DNA of 43,775 nucleotides from an uncultured Myxococcales bacterium (GCA_903896545.1 CAITYF010000086.1:1-43775); one strand, 5' to 3'; counted from the first letter of the stretch, positions 31,489 to 41,341 are shown. Program-made: numbers and translations. Notes: generated from the letters alone by a model not told the origin.

Positions 31489-34347
31489 TCAGTGCTGAAT
31501 CAAAATCTCTCGAGGCTTATTCGGCCCCCGGCTCGGTCCCACGATGCCTCTCGCTTCCATCGTATCCACGATCCGCGCCGAGCGCCCATACCCAATGCCC
31601 AGCTTCCGCTGCAAAAAACTCACCGACGCCTGCTGGCTCTCCAGCACAATCTGAATCGCATCGTCATACAGCGGATCCATCTCCGCATCGTCCACATCCG
31701 CGCCGCTGTGCGCCTGCTCGTCCGGGTCGCGCAGAATGTCCATCTCGTACTTCGGCGCGCCCTGTTCCCGCCAGTGCCGCGCAATCGCCACGACTTCGTC
31801 GTCGGTGATCCACGTGCCGTGGCAGCGGCGCAGGTGGCCCTCACCCGGCGGCACAAACAGCATGTCGCCTTTGCCCAGCAGCGTTTCTGCGCCAACGGCG
31901 CCCAGAATCACCTTCGAGTCCATCGACGACGCCACCTGGAACGACACGCGCGTCGGGAAGTTCGCCTTGATCATGCCGGTGATGACGTCCACCGACGGCC
32001 GCTGCGTCGCCAGAATCACGTGGATGCCCGCCGCGCGCGCTTTCTGCGCCAGCCGCGCCACCGGGATTTCCACTTCCTTGCCCGCCGCCATGATGAGGTC
32101 TGCGAATTCGTCAATCACAACGACGATGTACGGCATATCTTCCGGCATGTCGATGACGTCTTCGCTCATGTCGCCATTGGCGTCCACGCGCTCCGCCATC
32201 TGCTTTTTCAGCTGCGCCGCCGCCTTCAGCTCCGGCAGCTTCTGCTTGTAACCCGCCAGATTGCGCACTTCGGCGTCGGCCAGCAGGCGATAGCGGCGAT
32301 CCATTTCGGCCACCGCCCACTTCAGCGCCAGTTCCGCCTTGCGCGGCTCGTCCAGCACCGGCAGCAACAGGTGCGGAATGCCTTCGTACACGCTCAGTTC
32401 CAGGATCTTCGGGTCGATGAGAATCAGCTTCACTTCGTCCGGCGAGCAGCGATACAGCATCGAGCACAGGAACGTGTTGATGCCGACCGACTTGCCGGTG
32501 CCCGTCGCGCCTGCAACGAGCATGTGCGGCGCGCGCGCCAGATCGGTGCACAGCGGGCGACCTTCGATGTCCTTGCCCAGAATCAGCGTCAGCGGGCTGG
32601 TCGACTCGCGGAACACCGGCGCCTCAATGATCTCGCGGAAGTAGACCATCTGGCGGTTCTGGTTCGGCACTTCAATGCCCACCACGTCACGGCCGGGAAT
32701 CGGCGCCACGATGCGGACGCGCAAGGCTGACAGCGACATCGTCAGGTCATCGCGCAGGTTCACGATTTTCGAGATCTTGATGCCCGGCGCGGGGCGGTAC
32801 TCGTAGGTCGTCACGACCGGACCGGGGCGAATGTCCGTCACTTCACCGTGAATGTTGAACTCGCCGAGCTTCTGCTCCAGCACAATCGCGTTTTCACGCA
32901 GCATCGCCGCGTCCATGTTGACCACGCGCGCCGGTGGCTCCTGCACCAGCGTCGCCGGCGGGCACTGCCACGTCTTGGACAAACCGAGGTTACCTTGCAC
33001 GGACGCCGCGGAAACTTGCGGGCGATCGGTGCGAAGCGCTTCCGTTTCGATGATGCGCGGTCCGCGATCCGGCTGCGTCAGGCGGTGCGCGCTCGGCGCG
33101 GCGACGACGGGCAACACTTCCGGTACGGGCGGCCGCACGTCTTCGATGTCGGGCAGCGTCGGGTGAATGGCTTCCAGCGGCAGGTCTTCGATCTCGATTG
33201 TCGGCATCGGACCCGTCACCAGCGCGGCGGTCGGCATCGTTGCGGCAGCAATCCGTGCGAGTTCCGCGTGGCTGGTCTGCACCTGCTCCGCCGGCGTCAC
33301 GTCCGTCAGCGCACGCACGACGGCGACCGGCGTCTCCGGCAGGCGAATCTTCACGCTCGCTTCTTCGCGGGCGCGGCGAACGGAAGTCGGCACGTCAAGA
33401 CTGTCGAAGCGGCGCTCTTCCTTGGGCGCGGGCTCGCTGGGCGCCAGTGGCGGAGCCATGCGGACAGCCGTTTCAGCACCTTGCGATGGGGCAGCAACCG
33501 CTGCGCGAATCGCGTCGGGTTCGCCAAAGAACGCGCTCACGGCGGCGTCAGCGACTTCGTCTTCGGTCTCTGTGGTTTCCTGCAATTCAGCAGCCGCGAG
33601 TTTGGCCGCCTTGCGCTGTGCGAACCAATTCGGGACCGCGCTCAGCGCGCCCACGCTCTGCCGTGCAGCTTGCGCGCCCGATTCACTCAACGACGATGCG
33701 ACCGGCTTGGCGCGCCCCGAGAACCAGCGCACGGTGTCACCGACCAGCGACTTGCCCGTCACGGCTGCCAACGACACAGCCAGCATCCAAATCGCCACGA
33801 GCGTCGTGCCCAACGTCGAAAGGAGCGCCAACAGCACGACCGCAATCGCGCCCGGAATGAAGCCTGCCGGATCGTGGCCCAGCGGGCGCAGACCGACGCT
33901 TTTGGAGGACATGTAGAGCAGAATCAGCACGGAAAGCGTGCCGCCGATGATGCCCGCGGTCGGACGCAGCCGTGGCGCGTTCGTCTTGCCCATCAGCGTC
34001 CGACCTGCCAGCGCGAGCAGAAGGCCATCGAGCACAAACGCACCCAAACCAAAGAGGTTCAGCAGCAAGTCCGCAATGCGCGCGCCCACCGGGCCAATGG
34101 CGTTGTGCACCGCCTCCGCCGTCTGCCGCCCATCCTGGATGATCTTCAGGTCGCGCGGCGAAAAGGTCACCAATGCAGCCGCGAAAGCCAGACCGGAAAA
34201 CAGCAGCACGAGCCCGACGATCTCGCCGCGCAAGTCGTGGTGCTTGGCCACGGGAGCCTCGCCGCCCTTCTTGTTGCGGCGCGGTTCCGAGACCTCGGTC
34301 TGGTTCGGTTCCCGGTTGTTGAGCGTTTCAGTCTGCGCGCGGGCCAT
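31489..34347 (-). CDS. ftsK: DNA translocase FtsK/SpoIIIE
   Basis: FtsK pumps chromosomal DNA across the division septum. The 952-residue product has several N-terminal membrane helices (about residues 43-210), a low-complexity linker to about 435, and the alpha/beta motor. Motor motifs include EFNIHGEVTDIRPGPVVTTYEY, Walker A GATGTGKSVGINTF (about 612), VVVIDEFADLIM (Walker B) and RPSVDVITGMIKANFPTRVSF. The C-terminal gamma winged helix (SFLQRKLGIGYGRSARIVD, then EARGIVGPSRG) reads KOPS-like polar sequences and contacts XerD. Start ATG 34347 follows GGAGAAAGCC. It is divergent from lolA. Confidence 0.96.
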   Translation of the reverse strand: MARAQTETLNNREPNQTEVSEPRRNKKGGEAPVAKHHDLRGEIVGLVLLFSGLAFAAALVTFSPRDLKIIQDGRQTAEAVHNAIGPVGARIADLLLNLFGLGAFVLDGLLLALAGRTLMGKTNAPRLRPTAGIIGGTLSVLILLYMSSKSVGLRPLGHDPAGFIPGAIAVVLLALLSTLGTTLVAIWMLAVSLAAVTGKSLVGDTVRWFSGRAKPVASSLSESGAQAARQSVGALSAVPNWFAQRKAAKLAAAELQETTETEDEVADAAVSAFFGEPDAIRAAVAAPSQGAETAVRMAPPLAPSEPAPKEERRFDSLDVPTSVRRAREEASVKIRLPETPVAVVRALTDVTPAEQVQTSHAELARIAAATMPTAALVTGPMPTIEIEDLPLEAIHPTLPDIEDVRPPVPEVLPVVAAPSAHRLTQPDRGPRIIETEALRTDRPQVSAASVQGNLGLSKTWQCPPATLVQEPPARVVNMDAAMLRENAIVLEQKLGEFNIHGEVTDIRPGPVVTTYEYRPAPGIKISKIVNLRDDLTMSLSALRVRIVAPIPGRDVVGIEVPNQNRQMVYFREIIEAPVFRESTSPLTLILGKDIEGRPLCTDLARAPHMLVAGATGTGKSVGINTFLCSMLYRCSPDEVKLILIDPKILELSVYEGIPHLLLPVLDEPRKAELALKWAVAEMDRRYRLLADAEVRNLAGYKQKLPELKAAAQLKKQMAERVDANGDMSEDVIDMPEDMPYIVVVIDEFADLIMAAGKEVEIPVARLAQKARAAGIHVILATQRPSVDVITGMIKANFPTRVSFQVASSMDSKVILGAVGAETLLGKGDMLFVPPGEGHLRRCHGTWITDDEVVAIARHWREQGAPKYEMDILRDPDEQAHSGADVDDAEMDPLYDDAIQIVLESQQASVSFLQRKLGIGYGRSARIVDTMEARGIVGPSRGPNKPREILIQH

Positions 34348-34515
34348 GGCTTTCTCCGTATCGAGCTAGCTTCACGTGGAAGTTAGGCACCTTCGACGCT
34401 ACCACGGGCCGGATCGCCCGCCAGAAATCTGCCGACGCGAAAACGCGACTACGTAGTCTCGCGGACTTGCAGGACACACGTGCGGTAAGGTGTGGTTGCT
34501 GTGGTTTGTAAGCGA

Positions 34516-34543
34516 TTGAAAGCGCGACGAAATTTCAGATAAT
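34516..34543 (+). promoter_or_regulatory. Predicted promoter of lolA
   Basis: TTGAAA (-35, 34516-34521), a 16-base spacer and GATAAT (-10, 34538-34543). The predicted start near 34550 gives a leader of about 73 bases. The rest of the 275-base gap between ftsK and lolA shows no other supported element. Confidence 0.5.
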
Positions 34544-34622
34544 GCAATGTCGCCCATCGCAAAGGTTGTCGCGTCGCCACGCTGCGGCGATACTGCAGCG
34601 GTTTGACGCTCTTGGAGGCGTG

Positions 34623-35414
34623 ATGGCGTATCGACGAAGAGTTGCGTTCCTGCTGATGACTGCCTGCCTTGCGCTCTTGCCTGCGCAAGGATGGGCAGCG
34701 CACAAGTCCAAGAAGGCGGCCAAGAAGCCGGCGACCGCCGTGGCACCTGCGCCTGTGGCCGCGCCCGCTGTGGAAGTCGCGGCGAAAGTGCAGGTGACGC
34801 TGCCGTTGGGCGCAAAGTCCACGCCGCAGCAGGTGGCTGACGCCGTGCAGGCGTTCTACGAGCAGCAGCCGGGTTTCCAGGCGCACTTCGCGCAGGTCGT
34901 GAAGAAGAAAGGCTTGGCGACCGGCATCACGCGCGAAGGCGTCGTGTACCTGCAGCGCGGCGACCTGAAGGCGAACAAGCCGGGGAAAATGCGCTGGGAG
35001 TACCCGAACGAGGAAGTGTTCTACTACTGCAACGGCGTGACGTTGTGGGCGTACGAGCGCCGGGAACGTTTGGCGACCAAGGTGCCGGTGAAGGACAGTC
35101 AGGTGTATCAGGCGACGTCGTATCTCGTGGGTCAGGGCAACCTGGGCCGCGATTTTCAGATGGACCTGCTCGCGTCGCCGGAAGCGGACGTGGTGCCGCT
35201 GAAACTGACGCCGCGCAAGGGTACGCAGGTCATGCGGTCGCTCACGCTTCTGGTGGATCGCAACACGGGCGCCGTGCGCGGTTCGCGGCTGATCGACCCG
35301 TTGGGCGATGAAACTGCGCTGGTCTGGCAGGACGTCAAGTACGCGGCGACCGACGATGCGGCTTTTGAGTGGACCCCGCCGCCGGGCGTTCAGGTCAAAA
35401 AGCTCGGGCCGTAA
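34623..35414 (+). CDS. lolA: Outer-membrane lipoprotein carrier LolA family protein
   Basis: LolA takes lipoproteins released from the inner membrane and ferries them through the periplasm. The 263-residue product has a signal peptide (MAYRRRVAFLLMTACLALLPAQGWA) and a basic Ala/Lys/Pro linker to about residue 60. The LolA half-barrel follows: VQAFYEQQPGFQAHFAQVV, GVVYLQRGDLKANKPGKMRWEYP, YYCNGVTLWAYERRE and VYQATSYLVGQGNLGRDFQM. The long N-terminal linker is unusual. A lipoprotein-rich genome explains its presence, and an enlarged LolC/E-like permease lies 22 kb away. The ATG at 34623 follows TTGGAGGCG. Confidence 0.9.
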   Translation: MAYRRRVAFLLMTACLALLPAQGWAAHKSKKAAKKPATAVAPAPVAAPAVEVAAKVQVTLPLGAKSTPQQVADAVQAFYEQQPGFQAHFAQVVKKKGLATGITREGVVYLQRGDLKANKPGKMRWEYPNEEVFYYCNGVTLWAYERRERLATKVPVKDSQVYQATSYLVGQGNLGRDFQMDLLASPEADVVPLKLTPRKGTQVMRSLTLLVDRNTGAVRGSRLIDPLGDETALVWQDVKYAATDDAAFEWTPPPGVQVKKLGP

Positions 35415-35435
35415 CTGAACAGTTGAAGGGAAAAC

Positions 35436-37115
35436 ATGCGATTGCTCCTGAAACTCTGCGTTTTTCTGGTGGCCATCACGACGGCGATGCCGGCGATTGC
35501 CCAACCGCTGCCGCCGCCCGCGTGGAACGTCCAGACCTGGCGTCCGGGCATGGGGCCCGATGACGGACTGTTGACGAAGTCCGCGCTGGTGCCGGGGCAT
35601 TTGGACGCGTCGGGCTGGTTGGGCTTTGGGTATGCGCGCACGCCGCTGAAGCTGCAGAACACCACCGTGGGTGCGAGCCAGACGCTGGTGGGCGACCTCG
35701 GTACGGTGGAGTTCGGCGGCGCGCTGGGTCTCTTTGACAAGGCGATGATCGGCGCGAGCCTGCCGATCGCCAGCGTGATCCGCAGCGGTGGCGACAACCT
35801 CGCGCAGTTGGACAAGCCGACCGCGCCGGCGATGGGCGATCTGCGGATCGACGCGCGGTGGCAGATCTGGTCGATGAAGGACGAAGGTTTTGCGTTCCAT
35901 TTGGGGCTCGCGGGCGTGGGCGAACTGCCGACCGCCAAAGCGGGGTCGATGATGGGCGGCGCGTGGGTCGGCGCCATTGAAGCACTGATGACGGCGGTCT
36001 GGGGACCTTGGCGCGGTGATGTGAACTTGGGGCTGCGCGGGCAGGCGTCGCAGTCGCTGCGGGTGCATCCAGTCGACGCGCAGGGCTTCACGATTGAGAA
36101 CGGCACGGACACGACCATCGCACGTTCGGGCTCGGTCTGGCTCGTGCGCGGTGCGGCGCGGCGCAGTTTTGACGACGACTTCTTTGGTCTGCGTGCGGAA
36201 CTGCAGGCGCAAGGCACCCTCTTGACCAACGCGCTGCCGAAAGGACAGGCGGTCGTGGACGTCGTGCTCGGCGGCGACGTTCGAATCGCCGACGCGTGGC
36301 GAATCTTCGCGATGGCGGGTGGCGCGCCGACTTCGGCGATGGGCTCAGCTGGACTGCGCTTGGCGGCAGGCGTGCAGTTCGACGCGCGCAAAATCAACCG
36401 CGATCAGGATGCCGACGGTATTCTGGACAAAGCAGACAAGTGCCCCAACGAGCCCGAAGACAAGGACGGCTTTGCCGACACGGACGGCTGTCCGGACCTG
36501 GACGACGACGCTGACGGGATCGCCGACGACGCCGACAAGTGCCCGCGCATCGCTGAAGACCGCGACGGCTTTGAGGACGCAGACGGCTGCCCGGAATTGG
36601 ACAACGACAAGGACGGCATTCCGGATGCGAAGGACAAGTGCCCCAACGTCGCCGAAGATGTCGACAACTTTGAAGACACCGACGGCTGCCCCGATCCGGA
36701 CAACGACAAAGACGGGATTCTGGACGTCGACGACCTGTGCCCGTCGAGCCCGGAGACCAAGAATGGCTTCGAGGACGGCGACGGTTGCCCGGACGTGGCG
36801 CCCGCGCCCAAGCCCGTGGACCCGCCCAAGGTGATTGAAGCGCCGAAACCAGCTGAGCCACCGCCGCCCCCGAAGGTGGAGAAGCCGCTGACCAAGAAGG
36901 AAAAGGCGGCGCTGGCCAAGAAGCAGAAGGCCGAGAAAGCCGCTGCGGCCAAAGCGGCGAAGAAAGAAAAAGTCGCGGGAGCGAAGGCGGCGAAGCAGCA
37001 GAAGGCCGCTGCAGCCAAAGCAGCGAAGGCGGAGAAGTCGGCCGCGGTGAAGAAAGCCAAGGCGGAAAAGGCGGACGCGCGGAAGGCCAAGAGGGCAAGC
37101 AAGCACAAGAAGTAA
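35436..37115 (+). CDS. Outer-membrane barrel protein with TSP3 repeats and Lys/Ala-rich tail
   Basis: This 559-residue protein has a signal peptide (MRLLLKLCVFLVAITTAMPAIA). A beta-barrel-like region of about 300 residues follows, then five thrombospondin type 3 (calcium-binding) repeats at about 322-453 (DxDxDGIxDxxDxCPxxxEDxDGFxDxDGCPD). A Pro-rich linker leads to a strongly basic Lys/Ala tail (about 485-559) of AKxxKAEKAAAAKAAKK type. Barrel plus TSP3 proteins usually end in an OmpA peptidoglycan-binding domain; here the tail replaces it. Such polycationic tails could bind peptidoglycan, teichoic-like polymers or nucleic acid; this is speculation. It follows lolA by 21 bases with ribosome-binding site GAAGGGAAAAC, so the two are probably co-transcribed. 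Confidence 0.85.
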   Translation: MRLLLKLCVFLVAITTAMPAIAQPLPPPAWNVQTWRPGMGPDDGLLTKSALVPGHLDASGWLGFGYARTPLKLQNTTVGASQTLVGDLGTVEFGGALGLFDKAMIGASLPIASVIRSGGDNLAQLDKPTAPAMGDLRIDARWQIWSMKDEGFAFHLGLAGVGELPTAKAGSMMGGAWVGAIEALMTAVWGPWRGDVNLGLRGQASQSLRVHPVDAQGFTIENGTDTTIARSGSVWLVRGAARRSFDDDFFGLRAELQAQGTLLTNALPKGQAVVDVVLGGDVRIADAWRIFAMAGGAPTSAMGSAGLRLAAGVQFDARKINRDQDADGILDKADKCPNEPEDKDGFADTDGCPDLDDDADGIADDADKCPRIAEDRDGFEDADGCPELDNDKDGIPDAKDKCPNVAEDVDNFEDTDGCPDPDNDKDGILDVDDLCPSSPETKNGFEDGDGCPDVAPAPKPVDPPKVIEAPKPAEPPPPPKVEKPLTKKEKAALAKKQKAEKAAAAKAAKKEKVAGAKAAKQQKAAAAKAAKAEKSAAVKKAKAEKADARKAKRASKHKK

Positions 37116-37141
37116 CGTGGCGCCATCGGTCGGTGCGTTGC

Positions 37142-37153
37142 GACAAAAATGTC
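37142..37153. promoter_or_regulatory. Palindrome GACAAAAATGTC (copy 2)
   Basis: A 12-base dyad, the exact reverse complement of the one at 14500-14511. It lies in the 193-base gap upstream of the GGDEF gene. Flanking C and G extend the dyad to CGACA...TGTCG. Confidence 0.35.
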
Positions 37154-37166
37154 GAGTCTTGTGAAA

Positions 37167-37179
37167 AGTGTGGCACACT
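37167..37179. promoter_or_regulatory. Palindrome AGTGTGGCACACT
   Basis: A perfect 6+1+6 palindrome 13 bases after the previous dyad and 129 bases upstream of the GGDEF ATG. It is a candidate operator. I found no convincing -10/-35 pair here. Confidence 0.3.
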
Positions 37180-37308
37180 CCTCCCACCCCCGGAGTGAAA
37201 TCGCATTGGTGTCTTGTGGTTTCCAGCCGGGAACGGCTGCGGCGGTGGTGCAGTGAAGCGTTTCAGTCCAGTCCACGCTCCTGACCAGTTTCTCACCCGC
37301 GAGGCGCC

Positions 37309-38157
37309 ATGCGCCTAGACTGGGTCATTCCCGCCACCTGGCCTGAGCGCACGCGGATGCTCTTTGGCGTGCTCGTCACGCTGGGCATCGGTTGGATCGA
37401 TTACGTGACGGGCAACGAACTGCGCGTTTATCCGCTCTATTTCCTGCCGCTGACGATTGGCGCGTGGCAACGTGGCACGGCGGCGTCTGTTGGGCTGGCG
37501 GTGACGACGGCGTTCACGTGGCTGGGATCCAACTGGCTCGGCGGGATGCACTACACGCAAACCTGGATGTGGGCGTTCAATACCGGTACGCAATTCGCGG
37601 CCTTTGCGACTTTTGCAGTCCTCATCGCGCGGCTCAGCGTGGCGCTCGCGCACGAACGGCTGCTGGCGCGGACCGACTCACTGACGGGGCTGCTGAACTC
37701 ACGGCAATTCCGCGAGGATGTGGGCGACGAACTGGAGCGAACGCGGCGGACGTCCGGCATGTTCTCCTTGGTGTTTCTGGACCTGGACAACTTCAAATGG
37801 GTCAACGACAACTTGGGGCACAAGGCCGGTGACAAGTTGCTCTTTGACGTCGCCGAGGCGATCAAGCGCTCAACCCGGCGAACGGACCGCGTAGCGCGCT
37901 TGGGCGGCGATGAATTCGCCCTGCTTCTGCCCGACACAGGGCGGGCGCAAGTGGAAGCCCACCTGCAGCGCCTGATGGACGAATTGCACCGGCTTTTTGC
38001 ACAAACGCCGGGAATGCCGGTCTCTGCGAGCATCGGCGCGGCGGTCTTTGCGAACGGTGAAGGCTCTGTCGACGTCCTCCTGCAGCGCGCCGATGAGCTG
38101 ATGTACCGCGCCAAGCACGCAGGCAAGAACCGCGCGGTCGTTGAGGAAATCAGCTAG
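37309..38157 (+). CDS. Membrane-bound GGDEF diguanylate cyclase
   Basis: This 282-residue protein probably makes the second messenger cyclic di-GMP from two GTP. The N-terminal third has three to four membrane helices with IDYVTGNELRVYPLYFLPL, a short sensor region common to small membrane cyclases. A GGDEF domain follows at about 120-280: DSLTGLLNSRQF, FLDLDNFKWVNDNLGHKAGD and an intact LGGDEFALL active site (about 199-203). An RRTD inhibitory-site motif lies five residues before GGDEF, so product feedback is expected. The input signal is unknown. It has GAGG before the ATG and two palindromes upstream. It converges on the carboxyltransferase gene. Confidence 0.93.
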   Translation: MRLDWVIPATWPERTRMLFGVLVTLGIGWIDYVTGNELRVYPLYFLPLTIGAWQRGTAASVGLAVTTAFTWLGSNWLGGMHYTQTWMWAFNTGTQFAAFATFAVLIARLSVALAHERLLARTDSLTGLLNSRQFREDVGDELERTRRTSGMFSLVFLDLDNFKWVNDNLGHKAGDKLLFDVAEAIKRSTRRTDRVARLGGDEFALLLPDTGRAQVEAHLQRLMDELHRLFAQTPGMPVSASIGAAVFANGEGSVDVLLQRADELMYRAKHAGKNRAVVEEIS

Positions 38158-38184
38158 GCGACAAGCGCACCAGTGGCCGACGTC

Positions 38185-39744
38185 TTACAGCGGCAAGTTG
38201 CCGTGCTTGCGGCTTGGCGCGACTTCCCGCTTGCCTTTGAGCAACTCCAGGGAACGCGCCACGCGCTGCCGCGTATCTTCGGGGTGGATCACTTCGTCGA
38301 CGTAGCCCAGTTCCGCGGCCTTGAACGGATTGGCGAAGGTGTCGCGGTAGTGGTCCGTCAACTTGGTGCGCTCGGCCGCCGGATCTTTGGCCTTGTTCAG
38401 TTCTTGCCGGTAGATGATGTTCACCGCGCCGTCCGGTCCCATCACGGCGATCTCCGCGCTTGGCCACGCGAAATTCATGTCGCCGCGGATGTGCTTGGAG
38501 CTCATCACGTCATACGCGCCGCCGTAGGCCTTGCGCGTGATGATTGTGATCTTCGGCACCGTCGCTTCTGCATACGCGTAGAGCAACTTGGCGCCGTGGC
38601 GGATGATGCCGCCGTATTCTTGCGCGGTGCCGGGAAGGAAGCCGGGGACGTCGACGAACGTCACCAGCGGAATGTTGAAGCAATCGCAGAAGCGCACAAA
38701 GCGCGCCGCCTTGACGCTTGCATCGATGTCCAGACAGCCCGCAAGAAACGCCGGTTGATTGCCGATGACGCCGACGCTTTGGCCGTTCACGCGGGCGAAG
38801 CCGCAGAGGATGTTGCGGGCGTAGCGCTCGTGGACCTCAAAAAACACGCCATCGTCGACGACGGAGTGGATCACGTCGCGCATGTCGTACGGCTTGGACG
38901 GATCGTCCGGCACCACGGTCTTCAGCTTTTCGTCCTTGCGATCGACCGGGTCCTGAGTTGCCACGCGCGGCGCGCTATCCAGATTGTTCGACGGGATGAA
39001 GCTCAAGAGCACGCGCGCGGTCGCAATCGCCGCCTTCTCGTCGTCCGCCGCAAAGTGCGCGACACCCGACGTCGTCGCGTGGCGAATCGCGCCGCCCAAA
39101 TCTTCCTGCGTCACGTTCTCGTGGGTCACCGTCTTGATCACGTCCGGACCGGTGATGAACATGAAGCTGGTCTGCTGCGCCATGATCACAAAGTCGGTGA
39201 TCGCCGGGCTGTACACCGCGCCGCCCGCGCACGGACCCAGGATCAGCGAGATCTGCGGGATGACGCCGGACGCCTGCGTGTTGCGCCAGAAGATCTCGGC
39301 GTATCCGGCCAGCGACTCGACGCCTTCTTGAATGCGCGCACCGCCGGAGTCGTTCAAACCGACCACAGGCGCGCCGGTCTTCACAGCGAGATCCATGATT
39401 TTGCAGATTTTCTGCGCGAACGCGCCCGACAACGAGCCGCCGAAAACCGTGAAGTCCTGGGCGAAGACGTAGATCGTGCGGCCGTCCACCGTGCCGTGAC
39501 CCGTGACCACACCGTCGCCGGGGAATTTCTTTTCCGCCATGCCGAAGTCGGTGCAACGGTGCGTGACGAAGCGATCCATCTCGATGAACGAGCCCGGATC
39601 GAGGAGCAGCTCAATGCGCTCGCGAGCGGTCAATTTGCCCTGCTGGTGCTGCTTTTCACGACGCTCAGCGCCGCCGCCTGCCATCGCTTGCGCGTCCAAC
39701 TCAGCCAAGCGGGAGAGAACCTGATCTTTACGGGTACGTGGCAT
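38185..39744 (-). CDS. pccB: Acyl-CoA carboxylase carboxyltransferase subunit (propionyl-CoA type)
   Basis: This 519-residue biotin-dependent carboxyltransferase moves CO2 from carboxybiotin to an acyl-CoA. Length and sequence match the propionyl-CoA/methylmalonyl carboxylase beta subunit: [114 protein letters not shown], ending with KHGNLPL. A fully typical set suggests propionyl-CoA as main substrate, though acetyl-CoA cannot be excluded. The biotin carboxylase subunit and carrier are not in the window. The ATG at 39744 follows TGGAGCAGC; the open frame upstream is unrelated sequence. Confidence 0.93.
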   Translation of the reverse strand: MPRTRKDQVLSRLAELDAQAMAGGGAERREKQHQQGKLTARERIELLLDPGSFIEMDRFVTHRCTDFGMAEKKFPGDGVVTGHGTVDGRTIYVFAQDFTVFGGSLSGAFAQKICKIMDLAVKTGAPVVGLNDSGGARIQEGVESLAGYAEIFWRNTQASGVIPQISLILGPCAGGAVYSPAITDFVIMAQQTSFMFITGPDVIKTVTHENVTQEDLGGAIRHATTSGVAHFAADDEKAAIATARVLLSFIPSNNLDSAPRVATQDPVDRKDEKLKTVVPDDPSKPYDMRDVIHSVVDDGVFFEVHERYARNILCGFARVNGQSVGVIGNQPAFLAGCLDIDASVKAARFVRFCDCFNIPLVTFVDVPGFLPGTAQEYGGIIRHGAKLLYAYAEATVPKITIITRKAYGGAYDVMSSKHIRGDMNFAWPSAEIAVMGPDGAVNIIYRQELNKAKDPAAERTKLTDHYRDTFANPFKAAELGYVDEVIHPEDTRQRVARSLELLKGKREVAPSRKHGNLPL

Positions 39745-39794
39745 GGGTAGCTGCTCCAGAAAGCCCGGCGCGGGTGATAGCAGGAGCGCGGGCG

Positions 39795-40601
39795 TTATCG
39801 CAAGTTCGGCGGACGCTCGGACGAGGGTACCTGAAAGACGGCGCGATCTTCCAAGCGGACGGCGGTCAGCGCGTTGCCCCACACGCAGCCGGTGTCCAGC
39901 GCGATGAGATCGTCATCCAAAAGCAAACCGAGCGCTGCCCAGTGGCCAAAAATGATGCAGCTGCCCTGACTTTTGCGACCGGGAACGCGGAACCACGGGA
40001 TGCAACCCGGAGGCGCGTCGTCGGGCGGACCGGCAAAATCCGGGCAGGGCTCGCCATCCGCGTTGCACGTGCGAATGCGCGTCAACAAGCCCGCGTCGTG
40101 CGCGAGCGCCTGCAGCTCCGGCATCACGACGTCGCTATCGCGCAGCGCCTTCAGCGCCAGTGGCATGCGCGGACCTTTCAATTCGGCGCAGTAGGCTTGC
40201 GCGATCGCGTCTGCGTCATCCACGGTCCAAGCCGGAAGCAGACCCGCATGAACCATCGTCAGCGGACCTTCGCGGTAGAGCAGGGGCTTCTGGCGGAGCC
40301 AGTCGAGGAGCGTGTCGCGATCGGGAGCGCGCAGCAGTTCATCAAGCGAGTCGCGGCGCTTGGGCCCAGTCGCCCCGGCCGCGCGGGCGAGCACGTGCAA
40401 GTCGTGATTACCCAACACGGCGACGACATTCTCGGTGTGCGTCACGCACCAGCGCAACACGGCGAGCGAATCGGGGCCGCGGTTGACCAAGTCGCCGGCC
40501 AACCACAGACGGTCGCGCTCCGGGCGGAACGCGATGACCTCGATAAGCCGCAAGAAGGCGTCAAAACAGCCTTGTATGTCGCCAATGGCGTACGTGGACA
40601 C
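39795..40601 (-). CDS. apaH: Symmetrical bis(5'-nucleosyl)-tetraphosphatase (ApaH)
   Basis: ApaH splits diadenosine tetraphosphate into two ADP and can remove Np4 caps from RNA. The 268-residue product has the metallophosphatase motifs at the N-terminus: [31 protein letters not shown] and [21 protein letters not shown] and FGHWAALG follow further on. The start GTG at 40601 places GDIQG at the family position. A promoter (40633-40661) whose -10 overlaps the more upstream in-frame ATG (40634) supports this choice. Confidence 0.92.
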   Translation of the reverse strand: MSTYAIGDIQGCFDAFLRLIEVIAFRPERDRLWLAGDLVNRGPDSLAVLRWCVTHTENVVAVLGNHDLHVLARAAGATGPKRRDSLDELLRAPDRDTLLDWLRQKPLLYREGPLTMVHAGLLPAWTVDDADAIAQAYCAELKGPRMPLALKALRDSDVVMPELQALAHDAGLLTRIRTCNADGEPCPDFAGPPDDAPPGCIPWFRVPGRKSQGSCIIFGHWAALGLLLDDDLIALDTGCVWGNALTAVRLEDRAVFQVPSSERPPNLR

Positions 40602-40632
40602 GGGGAGCTCGGACGGCTTGGGCCGCGTCGGC

Positions 40633-40661
40633 ATTTTGCGGGATGGGGTGAGCGATGGCAA
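40633..40661 (-). promoter_or_regulatory. Predicted promoter of apaH
   Basis: Read on the minus strand: TTGCCA (-35, 40656-40661), a 17-base spacer and CAAAAT (-10, 40633-40638). The predicted start near 40626 gives a leader of about 25 bases before the GTG at 40601. Confidence 0.45.
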
Positions 40662-40735
40662 CCTGTGTCGCAGAACCGTCGCGTTGCACGCAGCGCCGCC
40701 GCGGAGTCACTCCCTGCATCGGAATGGACAACATC

Positions 40736-41341
40736 ATGGAACTCTACTCATTTCCCACGCCCAACGGCCAGAAGATCACGATCGCGCTGGAGGAACTCGG
40801 CCTGCCGTACACGCTGAAGACGGTCGACATCTCCAAAGGCGAACAATTCAGCGCGGAATTCCTCGCGATCAACCCGAACGGCAAGATCCCCGCGTTGGTG
40901 GACGACGGCATCGTGGTCTTTGAGAGCGTGGCGATTCTCATCTATCTGTCTGAAAAGACGGGAAAGCTGCTGCCGCAGGACCCGGCGGGGCGCTACGCGA
41001 CGTTGGCCTGGTGTCTGTTTCAGGCGTCGGCGATCGGCCCGATGATGGGGCAGGTCGGTCACTTTACGCGGTTTGCCCCGGAGAAGGTGCCGTATGCGAT
41101 CGACCGCTACACCAAGGAAGTGCATCGGCTTTTTGGCGTGATGAACACGCAGTTGGCGCAGCACGCGTTCTTGGCGGGAGACACGTACACCATCGCCGAC
41201 ATCGCGACGTGGCCGTGGCTGTCGGGCTGGCAGAAGTTCTATGGGCTGACGATCGCGGAAGCGGAATTCCCGCACGTCCTGCGCTGGTTCGCCGAGGTGG
41301 GCGCGCGCCCGGCGGTGCAGCGGGGCATGGAGCGTCGCTGA
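40736..41341 (+). CDS. Glutathione S-transferase, Nu/YfcG-like
   Basis: This 201-residue cytosolic GST has a thioredoxin-like N-terminal domain (MELYSFPTPNGQKITIALEELGL). The TPNGQ segment carries the Thr/Asn pair that replaces the usual Tyr/Ser in Nu-class enzymes such as E. coli YfcG, which act as disulfide reductases. The glutathione-binding INPNGKIPALVDDG and ESVAILIYLSEK follow, then an all-helical C-terminal domain with the GDTYTIADIATWPWL motif. A start four codons earlier (40724, MDNIMEL) is also possible; 40736 matches the family N-terminus and has GGAATGGA upstream. Divergent from apaH. Substrate unknown. Confidence 0.9.
   Translation: MELYSFPTPNGQKITIALEELGLPYTLKTVDISKGEQFSAEFLAINPNGKIPALVDDGIVVFESVAILIYLSEKTGKLLPQDPAGRYATLAWCLFQASAIGPMMGQVGHFTRFAPEKVPYAIDRYTKEVHRLFGVMNTQLAQHAFLAGDTYTIADIATWPWLSGWQKFYGLTIAEAEFPHVLRWFAEVGARPAVQRGMERR

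Noticed and set aside
40656..41000. Earlier start of the GST gene (from 40655)
   Set aside because: The extra residues are not conserved and lie in the apaH promoter; the family begins at MELYSFPTPNG.
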